Under the pieces are notes generated by a model that worked only from the letters and a program-made list of their open reading frames with translations, was not told the origin of the DNA and searched no databases. Positions 1 to 5,277 of a DNA stretch of 5,277 nt are shown one piece after another (positions within the stretch are counted from its first letter, which is position 1; every line of letters begins with the position of its first letter). Source of the stretch: Verrucomicrobiota bacterium (GTDB lineage: Bacteria > Verrucomicrobiota > Verrucomicrobiia > Opitutales > Seribacteraceae); the NCBI GenBank assembly GCA_030830145.1, contig JAURNO010000187.1:1-5277 (forward strand). Reading direction: 5' to 3'. The position numbers and the translations under genes were made by a program.

Positions 1-348
1 CGAATCACAGATTATGCTCTTTTCCGGACCGAAGTGCCTTTACCGCAGGCGATTTCCTTCGAAGACTCGATGTTTGCGAAGGATTTCCAGGGTAGGGGTG
101 AACCTCTCCGCCAATTTAACCTTCATGACAGACTTATGCAGAGAAGGTGCAGTTACATGATTGGGAGCCAATCCTTTGAAGGGTTACCCAATGAGTTGAA
201 AGATGCCGTTTTATCAAAAATTAAAACGGTAATGACCACCCCCCAATCCAAACTGTCCAAAGAATTTTCTTACTTTAGAGAAAGCGAAAGAAAAGAAATC
301 AACGAGGCTCTCGAAGCAATTTCAGCTCGATATGCGGGGCTAAAATAA
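1..348 (+). CDS. 3' end of a hypothetical protein (start outside window)
   Basis: The reading frame is open from the first base (visible residues begin RITDYALFRTE) to a TAA at 346-348, giving 115 visible residues. An internal GTG at 34 could be read as a start, but it has no convincing ribosome binding site and the frame stays open to the edge, so I treat this as the C-terminal part of a longer gene. The tail is soluble, mixed charged and helical, with no membrane segment. The stretch LRQFNLHDRLMQRRCSYMIG followed by SFEGLP and ELKDAVLSKI resembles, from memory, the C-terminal 'LRDFDL..RLF.Y.CSYLIYS..FD.LP...K' block of large uncharacterised exported proteins in Planctomycetes and Verrucomicrobia. 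I could not verify this match and assign no function. The stop codon abuts the terminator hairpin, so this is the last gene of its transcript. Confidence 0.7.
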   Translation, partial: RITDYALFRTEVPLPQAISFEDSMFAKDFQGRGEPLRQFNLHDRLMQRRCSYMIGSQSFEGLPNELKDAVLSKIKTVMTTPQSKLSKEFSYFRESERKEINEALEAISARYAGLK

Positions 349-376
349 AAAAGGGCGCCCACCAGGCGCCCTTTTT
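347..376. terminator. Bidirectional intrinsic terminator
   Basis: A perfect 7-bp GC-rich stem (GGGCGCC at 353-359, GGCGCCC at 365-371) closes a 5-base loop (CACCA). It is flanked by six A residues at 347-352 and five T residues at 372-376. Read on either strand, the stem is followed by a T-run, so it should terminate both the gene ending at 348 and the convergent rhodanese gene ending at 396. The hairpin begins just after the TAA of the plus-strand gene and lies 19 bp beyond the rhodanese stop. Confidence 0.92.
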
Positions 377-395
377 GAAAGAGACTTTGGTAAAG

Positions 396-779
396 TTACT
401 TTTTGGCGACTTCGGCTCCAGAGCGTTTCCATCCGGAAATCCCGGCGGACAAATGCTTCACATTCTTATATCCGAGCTTGGCTGCGGCACTGGCGCCACG
501 CTTGTATGCGCTGCATCCCGGGCCACCGCAATAAGCAACAACCAAGGTGCTCTTATCTTTGGGCAGGTGCTTAGCAAGCTGCTTGCCATTGGAAGCAAAG
601 GAAATCGCGGTCGGGATATGTCCCTTTTTGTAGGAACCTGCTCCGTTTACATCGATTACAGCAACCTTACCATCCTTAATTGCTTTTTGGAGTTCCTTAA
701 TGCTGATATCAGGAAACTCACCAGCGAACAAAGTCGTGGAGAAGAGGGAAAGAATAACCAAAGAGATGATTTTTTTCAT
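396..779 (-). CDS. Exported single-domain rhodanese-like protein
   Basis: This encodes 127 residues. Residues 1-19 form a Sec-type signal peptide: MKK, a hydrophobic core, then LFA with probable cleavage before GEF. The rest is one rhodanese domain: VIDVN at 41-45 (the conserved Asp strand), GHIPTAI at 53-59, the active-site loop YCGGPGCS at 83-90, and a GYKNVKHLSAGISGW ending at 103-117. Cys84 is the expected persulfide-forming nucleophile, and a second Cys (Cys89) sits inside the same loop. Family members move sulfane sulfur or act as redox or sulfur-binding proteins; the substrate cannot be told here. The protein is predicted to act in the periplasm. The ATG at 777-779 is chosen because it gives a complete signal peptide. 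No Shine-Dalgarno is seen upstream, only AT-rich leader. The gene stands alone, convergent with the gene on its left and divergent from the dioxygenase on its right. Confidence 0.92.
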   Translation of the reverse strand: MKKIISLVILSLFSTTLFAGEFPDISIKELQKAIKDGKVAVIDVNGAGSYKKGHIPTAISFASNGKQLAKHLPKDKSTLVVAYCGGPGCSAYKRGASAAAKLGYKNVKHLSAGISGWKRSGAEVAKK

Positions 780-812
780 ATATGATAATTTTGAGGGTTA
801 AATAAAAGAGCA

Positions 813-842
813 ATTATGATTGCCCTCCTATCCTTTTCGCAA
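813..842 (-). promoter_or_regulatory. Candidate sigma-70 promoter for the rhodanese gene
   Basis: On the minus strand TTGCGA (837-842) and CATAAT (813-818) are separated by 18 bases, matching the -35 and -10 consensus at 4/6 and 5/6 positions. Transcription would start near 806, leaving a leader of about 26 nt before the ATG at 779. The leader is AT-rich and lacks a purine-rich ribosome binding site. This is a visual motif match only. Confidence 0.35.
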
Positions 843-885
843 TCTCAAAAAGAATGGGATACCAAGTTTTATTTTTTACTCTTTT

Positions 886-891
886 TATACT
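886..891 (+). promoter_or_regulatory. Candidate -10 element for the dioxygenase gene
   Basis: TATACT lies in a T-rich stretch 34 bp before the ATG at 926. No good -35 box is present at 16-18 bp spacing (the region reads CCAAGTTT), so the call is weak. If it is used, transcription would begin near 898. That would exclude the upstream in-frame ATG at 854 and support the start at 926. Confidence 0.25.
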
Positions 892-916
892 TTCCTCTCT
901 CCACTTTAGAAAACAT

Positions 917-922
917 GGTGGG
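917..922 (+). promoter_or_regulatory. Likely ribosome binding site deciding the dioxygenase start
   Basis: GGTGGG ends three bases before the ATG at 926, a near match to the Shine-Dalgarno core at slightly short spacing. The alternative in-frame ATG at 854 is preceded only by an A-rich run (AAAAAGA). The stronger site favours 926, which also places the RR signal motif at the protein N-terminus. Confidence 0.4.
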
Positions 923-925
923 TAT

Positions 926-1582
926 ATGTACAAACTTAAAACAAACCGCCGCTCATTCCTCAATCAATCGCTACAACTTTCTCCCTTTTTTTTGGTTCCC
1001 GGTCTAATGGCCGAACAACTGACGATCACCCCGATGCAAACGCCCGGCCCTTTTTACCCCGACAAACTCCCTCTCGACACGGACAACGACTTGGTTCTGA
1101 TCAACGACTCTCTCACCCCATCGGTTGGAACTATCGCGTACTTGGGCGGACGGGTAACCGACTCAAAAGGAAACCCCATTCGTCATGCAACCGTAGAGCT
1201 TTGGCAAGTAGATGGAAACGGAGTCTATCTCCACAGCAGGGGAGGGAGCAGAAAAAAACAAGACTCGAACTTTCAGGGATACGGTCGGTTTCTGACCGAC
1301 GCCCAAGGAAGGTATTTCTTTCGAACGATCAAACCAAACCCTTATCCTGGCAGAACACCCCATATTCACATGAGCGTGTCTTCCAAAGGGATGAAAAAGT
1401 TCACGACTCAATGCTACGTAAAAGGAGAGCCTGGCAACAAGCGGGATTTCATACTGAACCGAGTCAAGGACAAGAAGGCCCGGAACTCACTCATCGTTTC
1501 TTTTGATCCTATATCCGGCTCCAAACTTGGCGAACTAGCAGCCAATTTCGATATCGTACTTGGCCAAACGCCCGAAAATTAA
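926..1582 (+). CDS. Tat-exported intradiol ring-cleavage dioxygenase (protocatechuate 3,4-dioxygenase-like)
   Basis: This encodes 218 residues. Residues 1-29 look like a twin-arginine signal (NRRSFL at 7-12, then a hydrophobic segment to LMA). The mature part carries TPGPFYP at 39-45 and GGRVTDSKGNPIRHATVELW at 74-93, the usual start of the intradiol beta-sandwich. All four non-heme Fe(III) ligands are visible: Tyr101 (NGVYLH), Tyr140 (IKPNPYPG), His146 and His148 (RTPHIHMS). The conserved Arg143 lies just before the histidines. Members cleave catechol-type rings between the two hydroxyls. This one resembles the beta chain of protocatechuate 3,4-dioxygenase but is standalone, with no alpha-subunit partner or beta-ketoadipate genes beside it, so the substrate is unknown. 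It is divergent from the rhodanese gene and convergent with the giant protein gene. An in-frame ATG at 854 would add 24 residues in front and bury the Tat motif, so 926 is preferred. Confidence 0.9.
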   Translation: MYKLKTNRRSFLNQSLQLSPFFLVPGLMAEQLTITPMQTPGPFYPDKLPLDTDNDLVLINDSLTPSVGTIAYLGGRVTDSKGNPIRHATVELWQVDGNGVYLHSRGGSRKKQDSNFQGYGRFLTDAQGRYFFRTIKPNPYPGRTPHIHMSVSSKGMKKFTTQCYVKGEPGNKRDFILNRVKDKKARNSLIVSFDPISGSKLGELAANFDIVLGQTPEN

Positions 1583-1593
1583 AGGAGCGGATC

Positions 1594-1609
1594 GCCTTCG
1601 CACGAAGGC
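1594..1609. repeat. Short inverted repeat between convergent genes
   Basis: GCCTTCG (1594-1600) and CGAAGGC (1603-1609) form a perfect inverted repeat, a hairpin of about 6 bp with a 4-base loop. It sits in the 53-bp gap between the dioxygenase stop (1582) and the giant gene stop (1636). An A-run follows on the plus strand, so there is no T-tract after the hairpin in either direction. It may help end transcription or stabilise mRNA 3' ends, but it is not a canonical intrinsic terminator. Confidence 0.4.
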
Positions 1610-1635
1610 AAAAAGATTGAACAAGACCAAATTCG

Positions 1636-4600
1636 CTAAGGAACCGTAATTCTCAAACGGATAAACTTGCGTTGCCCGGACGGCAGGGGTGAGGAAGTAA
1701 CATAAGTCACACGCTCCATCCCACCGCCAAGATCCACTACCTGCTCGAGTTGGACGCCAGCGGTTTCCCAAGTCTCAAGATCGTCGCTTTGTTCAACGTG
1801 ATACTCAAAAGCCTCACCCACGTTGGCAGCGGTGGAATTCGTGACGGGGTCGGCTTTCCAACGCACGAAGGAAATTCGTTGACGCTTATCACCTTGAACA
1901 GGTTGCATCGGCAAGTCTTGTCTCCTATCTGGTCCAAGAGAATCTGTCCCTAACGCTCGCTCAAAAAGATTACTGTATCCGTCGCCGTCCGAATCGCTGT
2001 AGTCTTCATCGAAGATTTTTCTGGCCTCCACCAGAGTAAGCCCTGGATTGCGGGCAAGCAACCTGTCGGAAAAGCGGCTTGTAATATCTTCATAACGAAC
2101 ATCTCCGCGTCGAAAAGCCTTCCATACGCTCCGGCTTGGCTCAATTACGGTAAAACTTCTTGTCTGCGTTTCCGCGGGAACGAAAAAGGCATTGCCCGGA
2201 GAATCAAAGGTCAAGGTAACCGTACCACTCCTTCTCGGTATAATCCTGCTTCCTCGGTAAACTTGAACGACATCGGGATCCGAACTGGTAATTTGAACGG
2301 GAAGACCACTCGTGACGGATACGCCTTGAAGTACGAGAGGACGGTGCCCGCGGGGCGTCAAACGCAAACCACCGGTGCCTGGTGCAGGAAAACGGATCTC
2401 CTGTCTTTGCCTGGAGCTTACCTCGAATATTTGAGTGACCGGGGCGGCAGCCTTCACATACGCACTCCCGCTTTGGGTGGCGGTTACGCTTACGTTTCCT
2501 TCCATGCCATCCAAAACCAAAACCCCTGCGGCGTTGACTGAGGCGGGACCATAATCGACTCTAAAGCTGACCGGCAAAGTGAACACGGGATGGTTGACGC
2601 CCGATGAGATCGCGGATGCATTCAGCTCGAAGGCAGGGTCATCCCTTACTTTTTCGGGTATAGGTTGGAAAGTGATGTATTGGTCGTCTTTGACCCCCGG
2701 AGGAACGACGTGGAGAACCCGGCTGACCGGTGATGCAGGGTGATAGCGGTCATCTCCCATTTGCATTGCAGTAATGGTCGTAGCTCCGGCACTCAGGACC
2801 GTTACGTAGTTTCCGACGACCACCGCGACCGAAGGATTGGATGAAACGTAACTAACGGGTAACCCCGACGATGCCAGGGCAAGGAGAGGGAAGGTTGAAT
2901 CCCCAACCGCCTTGTCAACTAATGGAGGAAAACTGATCGTCTGAGGGCCGCCGAAAGCAGGGGGGTCGGTATGATAGGGATGAAGAGGACCAAGTTGGTC
3001 TTTCAGTCCCCATTTATGGGCGAGATAACCTTCGATCTTTTTACGGTTCACAGAGTTGACCGGCTGATCGAAGACGAGGACTTCGGCAATTTCACCCATG
3101 AAAGTTTGACCTACCTGATCGAAGGGAATGGCTCCTTGAGAATAAGAATCCGCCCCGATAATTTCTCCATTGATCCACAAAGACTGACCGTTGGGTACAA
3201 CCCGCAGAGAATTGACGGCCCAATAATTACTAGGCGTCTCGGAGACAATTCTGACATTCTCCGAAGCATGACTCAGCTCGAAAAAGCCGTCCGGACCGGT
3301 CGTGGCCAGATCACCTCCAAGAACATAGGATGCTCCCGTTGAGCTTTGCCGGTGAACGATGAATACGAATTGAGGACTTGGTACCGAATTCTGAATATCG
3401 AAGTTCTGACCGGCATCAAATGAGACCACCGGCTTTTCGTTCAAGGTATTGGGCAACCAGCGAGTCATGTTTCCGTCTACTGCTTGAATCGGATTGTTCG
3501 TATTTCCCGACTTGTCTGCCCACATGCTTACTTTGTTGCCAAAGATAAAATCATACTGATCGTCACGGTCATAGTCCCCGTTGACGTCATTGGCATCCAA
3601 CCAAAGCTTAAGACCGGGCGCCGAATCGGAAAAGAGATTGCCGAAACCAATGATGAAAGAACGACTCACCGGTTGAGCTGGTTCGAAACGCGAGTCACCC
3701 GGTTGAATGGCCGTTAAGGTGACCTCGCCTGGACCGTAAATATGAACCTGACTACCATTCACTACGGCACGTGTTGGATCGGAGGTCGTAAAGCTTACCG
3801 GCAATCCGGAGGTTGCATTGGCTTCAAGCATGAATGGAAAATCTCCCACCGAATGATCGAGAATCGATGCAAAACTTATGCTCTGTGGTACTTTGACGAC
3901 GGTCAAGTAATTGGGCACGGGAACAGCTTGGGCAAAAAAGTCGTTTCCACTTTGCGAGGCTACGATTTTCGTTGTCCCCGAACCGATTAGTTCAAGTTGA
4001 TTGAAGTCTCCTCCTCCTTGTCCGAAGATTTTGGACAGGTCGGCGACGCTCAACGAACTTTTGTAAACGCGCAAGTCATCGATCAAGGCATCGATGGGGT
4101 CAACGGAAGAACCTAACTTGAGATTGGAAAACCTTTGGTCCAACGGCATTCCCGAGATGGCAAACCCAGTGGCTTGGGCGACTTGAACGGCATCCGCATA
4201 CATGGTCAATGTAGAGTTCCCGTCGAAAGTCACGGCCAAGTGAACCCACTCGTCCTGTTTAAGTACAGGCGTCGATGAATTAAGATCAAATGCAGTGGAG
4301 TTGCCATCACCGAAGAAGCTGAAGACGACTCCTCCGGATCCGCTGTCTTTATGCAAGTTGAATAAGTTCATCCCCTGCAACCCATCTTTTGCCAGAATAG
4401 TCGATTTACTTCCGTTGACGTCCTGAGAGCTCAACCACAGGGACAAGGTAAAAGCACCCTCGAAAGGCACGCTTCCAAGTTCGACCCTTCCTGCGGGGTT
4501 GCCCAAATCAAGGCCATTGGAGAAAATCCCTCGGGTCCATGAATTAGAAGGTCCTAGGTTTACCAGATCAACCAAGGTACCATGATATCCACCTTCCGCG

Positions 4601-5277
4601 TCACGGGCACTCGAGTAAAGTTCCTCATCGAGTTTCCAATGGGCAAGAAGATGCTCTTGGCGGGTCACCTTGAGTCGAGCGACCGTCTCGTCTTCAACCG
4701 TGTAAAGAAGAGGAAGCGCCGTGGGACTGCCATTACCATCGAGAGAGTACCCCAACAAATTGACCGAAGCCAAATTTGCCCGGACGGAACTGAGGTTTTG
4801 ATCGAATACCAAGGTTTGCAGGCTTTTGTTGGAAACGGTGAGGTTTCCATTGAGGAAAACAAAATAGTAATGCGAGGACAAGGCATTGCCCACCGTGATC
4901 GGATAGACGCCTGCAAGAGTAGGGGAGGAGAAATTGCCATCACCAACAGTAGTGGATATTAGGATGGACTGATTGAAATCGTTGGTGCTGTCGCCATTGA
5001 CCAAGCCTTCGACCGTGTAAGTCAGGGCCGGATTGGATTCCGTGGTGCTCCTGAATTGGTCCTGGGCAGTCACGATCAGTTCTCTCTTCATGATTTGAAA
5101 TTCCAGGGGCAGCGGTTCGGCGGCAAACCAATGAGAGTCTCCATTTTGTCTAGCCAATATGCGAACCGAACCAGGCTTCTTTATCGTCATGATCGAAGCA
5201 TTGAGATCGACCGATTCATTTCCTTCCAAAATATCAAAGGAAACGGGAAGGCCCGATGTGGAAGTCACGTTCAAATC
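1636..5277 (-). CDS. Giant multidomain surface/secreted protein: Ig-like repeats, MBG-like, two LamG/ConA-like domains (N-terminus outside window)
   Basis: The frame is open from the right edge to TAG at 1636-1638. Residues here are numbered from the TTG at 5272-5274, giving 1,212 residues. That TTG is unlikely to be the true start because it falls inside an Ig-like repeat. Order: partial Ig-like repeat (1-62), MBG-like domain (63-149), Ig-like repeat interrupted by a LamG-type domain (151-461), Ig-like repeat (462-543), second ConA-like domain (554-757), three Ig-like repeats (775-857, 863-953, 956-1045), linker, EF-hand-like loop (1094-1105), Verrucomicrobia-type C-terminal beta domain (about 1134-1212). 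There is no cysteine anywhere and the protein is rich in Gly, Ser, Asn and Asp, as in extracellular adhesins. No catalytic motif, membrane anchor, LPXTG or PEP-CTERM signal is seen. The likely role is adhesion or glycan binding at the cell surface. This is inference from architecture. Confidence 0.93.
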   Translation of the reverse strand, partial: DLNVTSTSGLPVSFDILEGNESVDLNASIMTIKKPGSVRILARQNGDSHWFAAEPLPLEFQIMKRELIVTAQDQFRSTTESNPALTYTVEGLVNGDSTNDFNQSILISTTVGDGNFSSPTLAGVYPITVGNALSSHYYFVFLNGNLTVSNKSLQTLVFDQNLSSVRANLASVNLLGYSLDGNGSPTALPLLYTVEDETVARLKVTRQEHLLAHWKLDEELYSSARDAEGGYHGTLVDLVNLGPSNSWTRGIFSNGLDLGNPAGRVELGSVPFEGAFTLSLWLSSQDVNGSKSTILAKDGLQGMNLFNLHKDSGSGGVVFSFFGDGNSTAFDLNSSTPVLKQDEWVHLAVTFDGNSTLTMYADAVQVAQATGFAISGMPLDQRFSNLKLGSSVDPIDALIDDLRVYKSSLSVADLSKIFGQGGGDFNQLELIGSGTTKIVASQSGNDFFAQAVPVPNYLTVVKVPQSISFASILDHSVGDFPFMLEANATSGLPVSFTTSDPTRAVVNGSQVHIYGPGEVTLTAIQPGDSRFEPAQPVSRSFIIGFGNLFSDSAPGLKLWLDANDVNGDYDRDDQYDFIFGNKVSMWADKSGNTNNPIQAVDGNMTRWLPNTLNEKPVVSFDAGQNFDIQNSVPSPQFVFIVHRQSSTGASYVLGGDLATTGPDGFFELSHASENVRIVSETPSNYWAVNSLRVVPNGQSLWINGEIIGADSYSQGAIPFDQVGQTFMGEIAEVLVFDQPVNSVNRKKIEGYLAHKWGLKDQLGPLHPYHTDPPAFGGPQTISFPPLVDKAVGDSTFPLLALASSGLPVSYVSSNPSVAVVVGNYVTVLSAGATTITAMQMGDDRYHPASPVSRVLHVVPPGVKDDQYITFQPIPEKVRDDPAFELNASAISSGVNHPVFTLPVSFRVDYGPASVNAAGVLVLDGMEGNVSVTATQSGSAYVKAAAPVTQIFEVSSRQRQEIRFPAPGTGGLRLTPRGHRPLVLQGVSVTSGLPVQITSSDPDVVQVYRGSRIIPRRSGTVTLTFDSPGNAFFVPAETQTRSFTVIEPSRSVWKAFRRGDVRYEDITSRFSDRLLARNPGLTLVEARKIFDEDYSDSDGDGYSNLFERALGTDSLGPDRRQDLPMQPVQGDKRQRISFVRWKADPVTNSTAANVGEAFEYHVEQSDDLETWETAGVQLEQVVDLGGGMERVTYVTSSPLPSGQRKFIRLRITVP
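1639..1875 (-). other. Verrucomicrobia-type C-terminal beta domain
   Basis: Residues 1134-1212 run ISFVRWKAD, then FEYHVEQSDDLETWETAG, and end QRKFIRLRITVP. The pattern 'Y.VE.S.DL..W......R.F.RLR.' at the extreme C-terminus is shared by many large secreted proteins of this phylum. A role in export or surface retention is plausible but not shown by the sequence. Confidence 0.65.
1942..1995 (-). other. EF-hand-like calcium loop
   Basis: Residues 1094-1111 read DSDGDGYSNLFERALGTD. Asp1094, Asp1096, Asp1098, Gly1099 and Glu1105 fall at loop positions 1, 3, 5, 6 and 12 of an EF-hand/thrombospondin-type-3-like loop. In Verrucomicrobia secreted proteins this element commonly precedes the C-terminal domain. 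Calcium binding is inferred. Confidence 0.75.
2140..3891 (-). repeat. Ig-like repeats of the giant protein (four complete copies)
   Basis: Residues 462-543, 775-857, 863-953 and 956-1045 are diverged copies of one 80-90-residue unit. The pattern is Q.I.F near the start, A..TSGLPVSF in the middle, then a [DN]P..A.V strand, G..T.TA.Q.GD and [FY].PA.PV at the end. The second ConA-like domain (3004-3615) lies between the first and second of these copies. A further partial copy (residues 1-62, at 5089-5277) and an interrupted copy (residues 151-461) lie upstream in the protein. Similarity is clear in protein but low in DNA, indicating old duplications. Confidence 0.8.
3004..3615 (-). other. Concanavalin-A-like domain 2
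   Basis: Residues 554-757 begin GLKLWLDANDVNGD, followed by an Asp-rich stretch (DYDRDDQYDF) that could bind calcium. Next come VSMWADKSGN, EKPVVSFDAGQNF, SLWINGEIIG and the closing helix-like motif IAEVLVFDQPVN...KIEGYLAHKWGL. This 'LWLDA...W.DkSGN...EGYLA.KWGL' form is a known ConA-like variant in secreted proteins of Verrucomicrobia and Bacteroidetes. It differs from domain 1, so the two are not recent duplicates. Confidence 0.82.
4021..4647 (-). other. LamG-type concanavalin-A-like domain 1
   Basis: Residues 210-418 begin LAHWKLDEE and run through AEGGYHGTLV, FSNGLDLGNP, FTLSLWLSS, DEWVHLAVTFDGNSTLTMYA and ALIDDLRVYKSSLSVADLSKIF. This is the full order of strands and signature segments of LamG/laminin-G-like (ConA-like lectin/glucanase) domains. 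Such domains usually bind glycans or proteins; no glycosidase catalytic pair is recognisable. The domain interrupts an Ig-like repeat. Confidence 0.88.
4828..5088 (-). other. MBG-like domain of the giant protein
   Basis: Residues 63-149 start KRELIVTAQD, then NPALTYTVEGLVNGDS, STTVGDGNFSSPTLAGVYPI, and end FLNGNLTVSN. This is the layout of MBG-type domains ('L.VTA.......NP.LTY...GLVNGD......AG.YPI......NY...F.NG.LTV'). They are beta-rich modules common in large bacterial surface adhesins. The usual aromatic/Asn near the end is represented by SSHYYFVF. Confidence 0.75.

Noticed and set aside
375..785. 136-codon plus-strand reading frame opposite the rhodanese gene
   Set aside because: It is antisense to a clear rhodanese domain with a signal peptide, its product resembles no domain I recognise, and its start lies inside the terminator region.
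854..925. Longer dioxygenase form starting at ATG 854
   Set aside because: It adds 24 residues before the twin-arginine motif, lacks a good ribosome binding site and would begin upstream of the TATACT element. It remains a minor alternative.
1163..1506. Overlapping frames on both strands inside the dioxygenase gene
   Set aside because: They are shadows of the conserved dioxygenase core, which holds all catalytic residues. The alternative products have no recognisable features.
1737..5131. Several 60-126-codon frames on both strands within the giant gene
   Set aside because: All lie inside a continuous, domain-bearing frame and have no coherent domains or ribosome binding sites.
5272..5274. 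TTG as the start codon of the giant gene
   Set aside because: It falls within an Ig-like repeat, the frame is open to the window edge, and no signal peptide follows.
1636..5277. Apparent abundance of N-x-S/T glycosylation sequons in the giant protein
   Set aside because: I count about 17, which is close to what its Asn- and Ser/Thr-rich composition would give by chance.

Overview
The window looks like chromosomal DNA of a Verrucomicrobiota bacterium (PVC superphylum), possibly an Opitutae- or Puniceicoccales-like lineage. The main clue is the large minus-strand protein. Its C-terminus pairs a DSDGDGYSNLFE calcium loop and 'LGTD' motif with a beta-rich ending of the type 'YxVEQSxDLxxW...FIRLRI'. 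I know that ending mainly from large secreted proteins of Verrucomicrobia. The taxonomic call rests on family knowledge, since no rRNA or ribosomal marker gene is present.

Layout, left to right. (1) Positions 1-348, plus strand: the 3' end of a gene that enters from outside the window. (2) 347-376: a strong hairpin with A- and T-tracts on both sides, serving as a bidirectional terminator. (3) 396-779, minus strand: a small exported rhodanese-domain protein. (4) 780-925: a 146-bp AT-rich divergent promoter region. (5) 926-1582, plus strand: an intradiol ring-cleavage dioxygenase with a twin-arginine-like signal and all four iron ligands. (6) 1583-1635: a short convergent gap with a small inverted repeat. 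(7) 1636-5277, minus strand: more than 1,200 codons of a giant, cysteine-free, multidomain surface or secreted protein whose N-terminus lies beyond the right edge.

The genes do not form an obvious pathway. The rhodanese and dioxygenase are divergent and both are predicted to leave the cytoplasm, so they may share a control region, but a functional link is unproven. The giant protein combines Ig-like repeats of the 'SGLPVSF...AxQxGD' type, an MBG-like domain, two concanavalin-A-like (LamG-type) domains, an EF-hand-like loop and the Verrucomicrobia-type C-terminal domain. This fits an adhesive or polysaccharide-binding surface protein. Its most distinctive feature is a LamG-type domain that appears to be inserted inside one of the Ig-like repeats. 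I see no mobile element, CRISPR array, tRNA or rRNA. Nothing here clearly amounts to a new multi-gene system.
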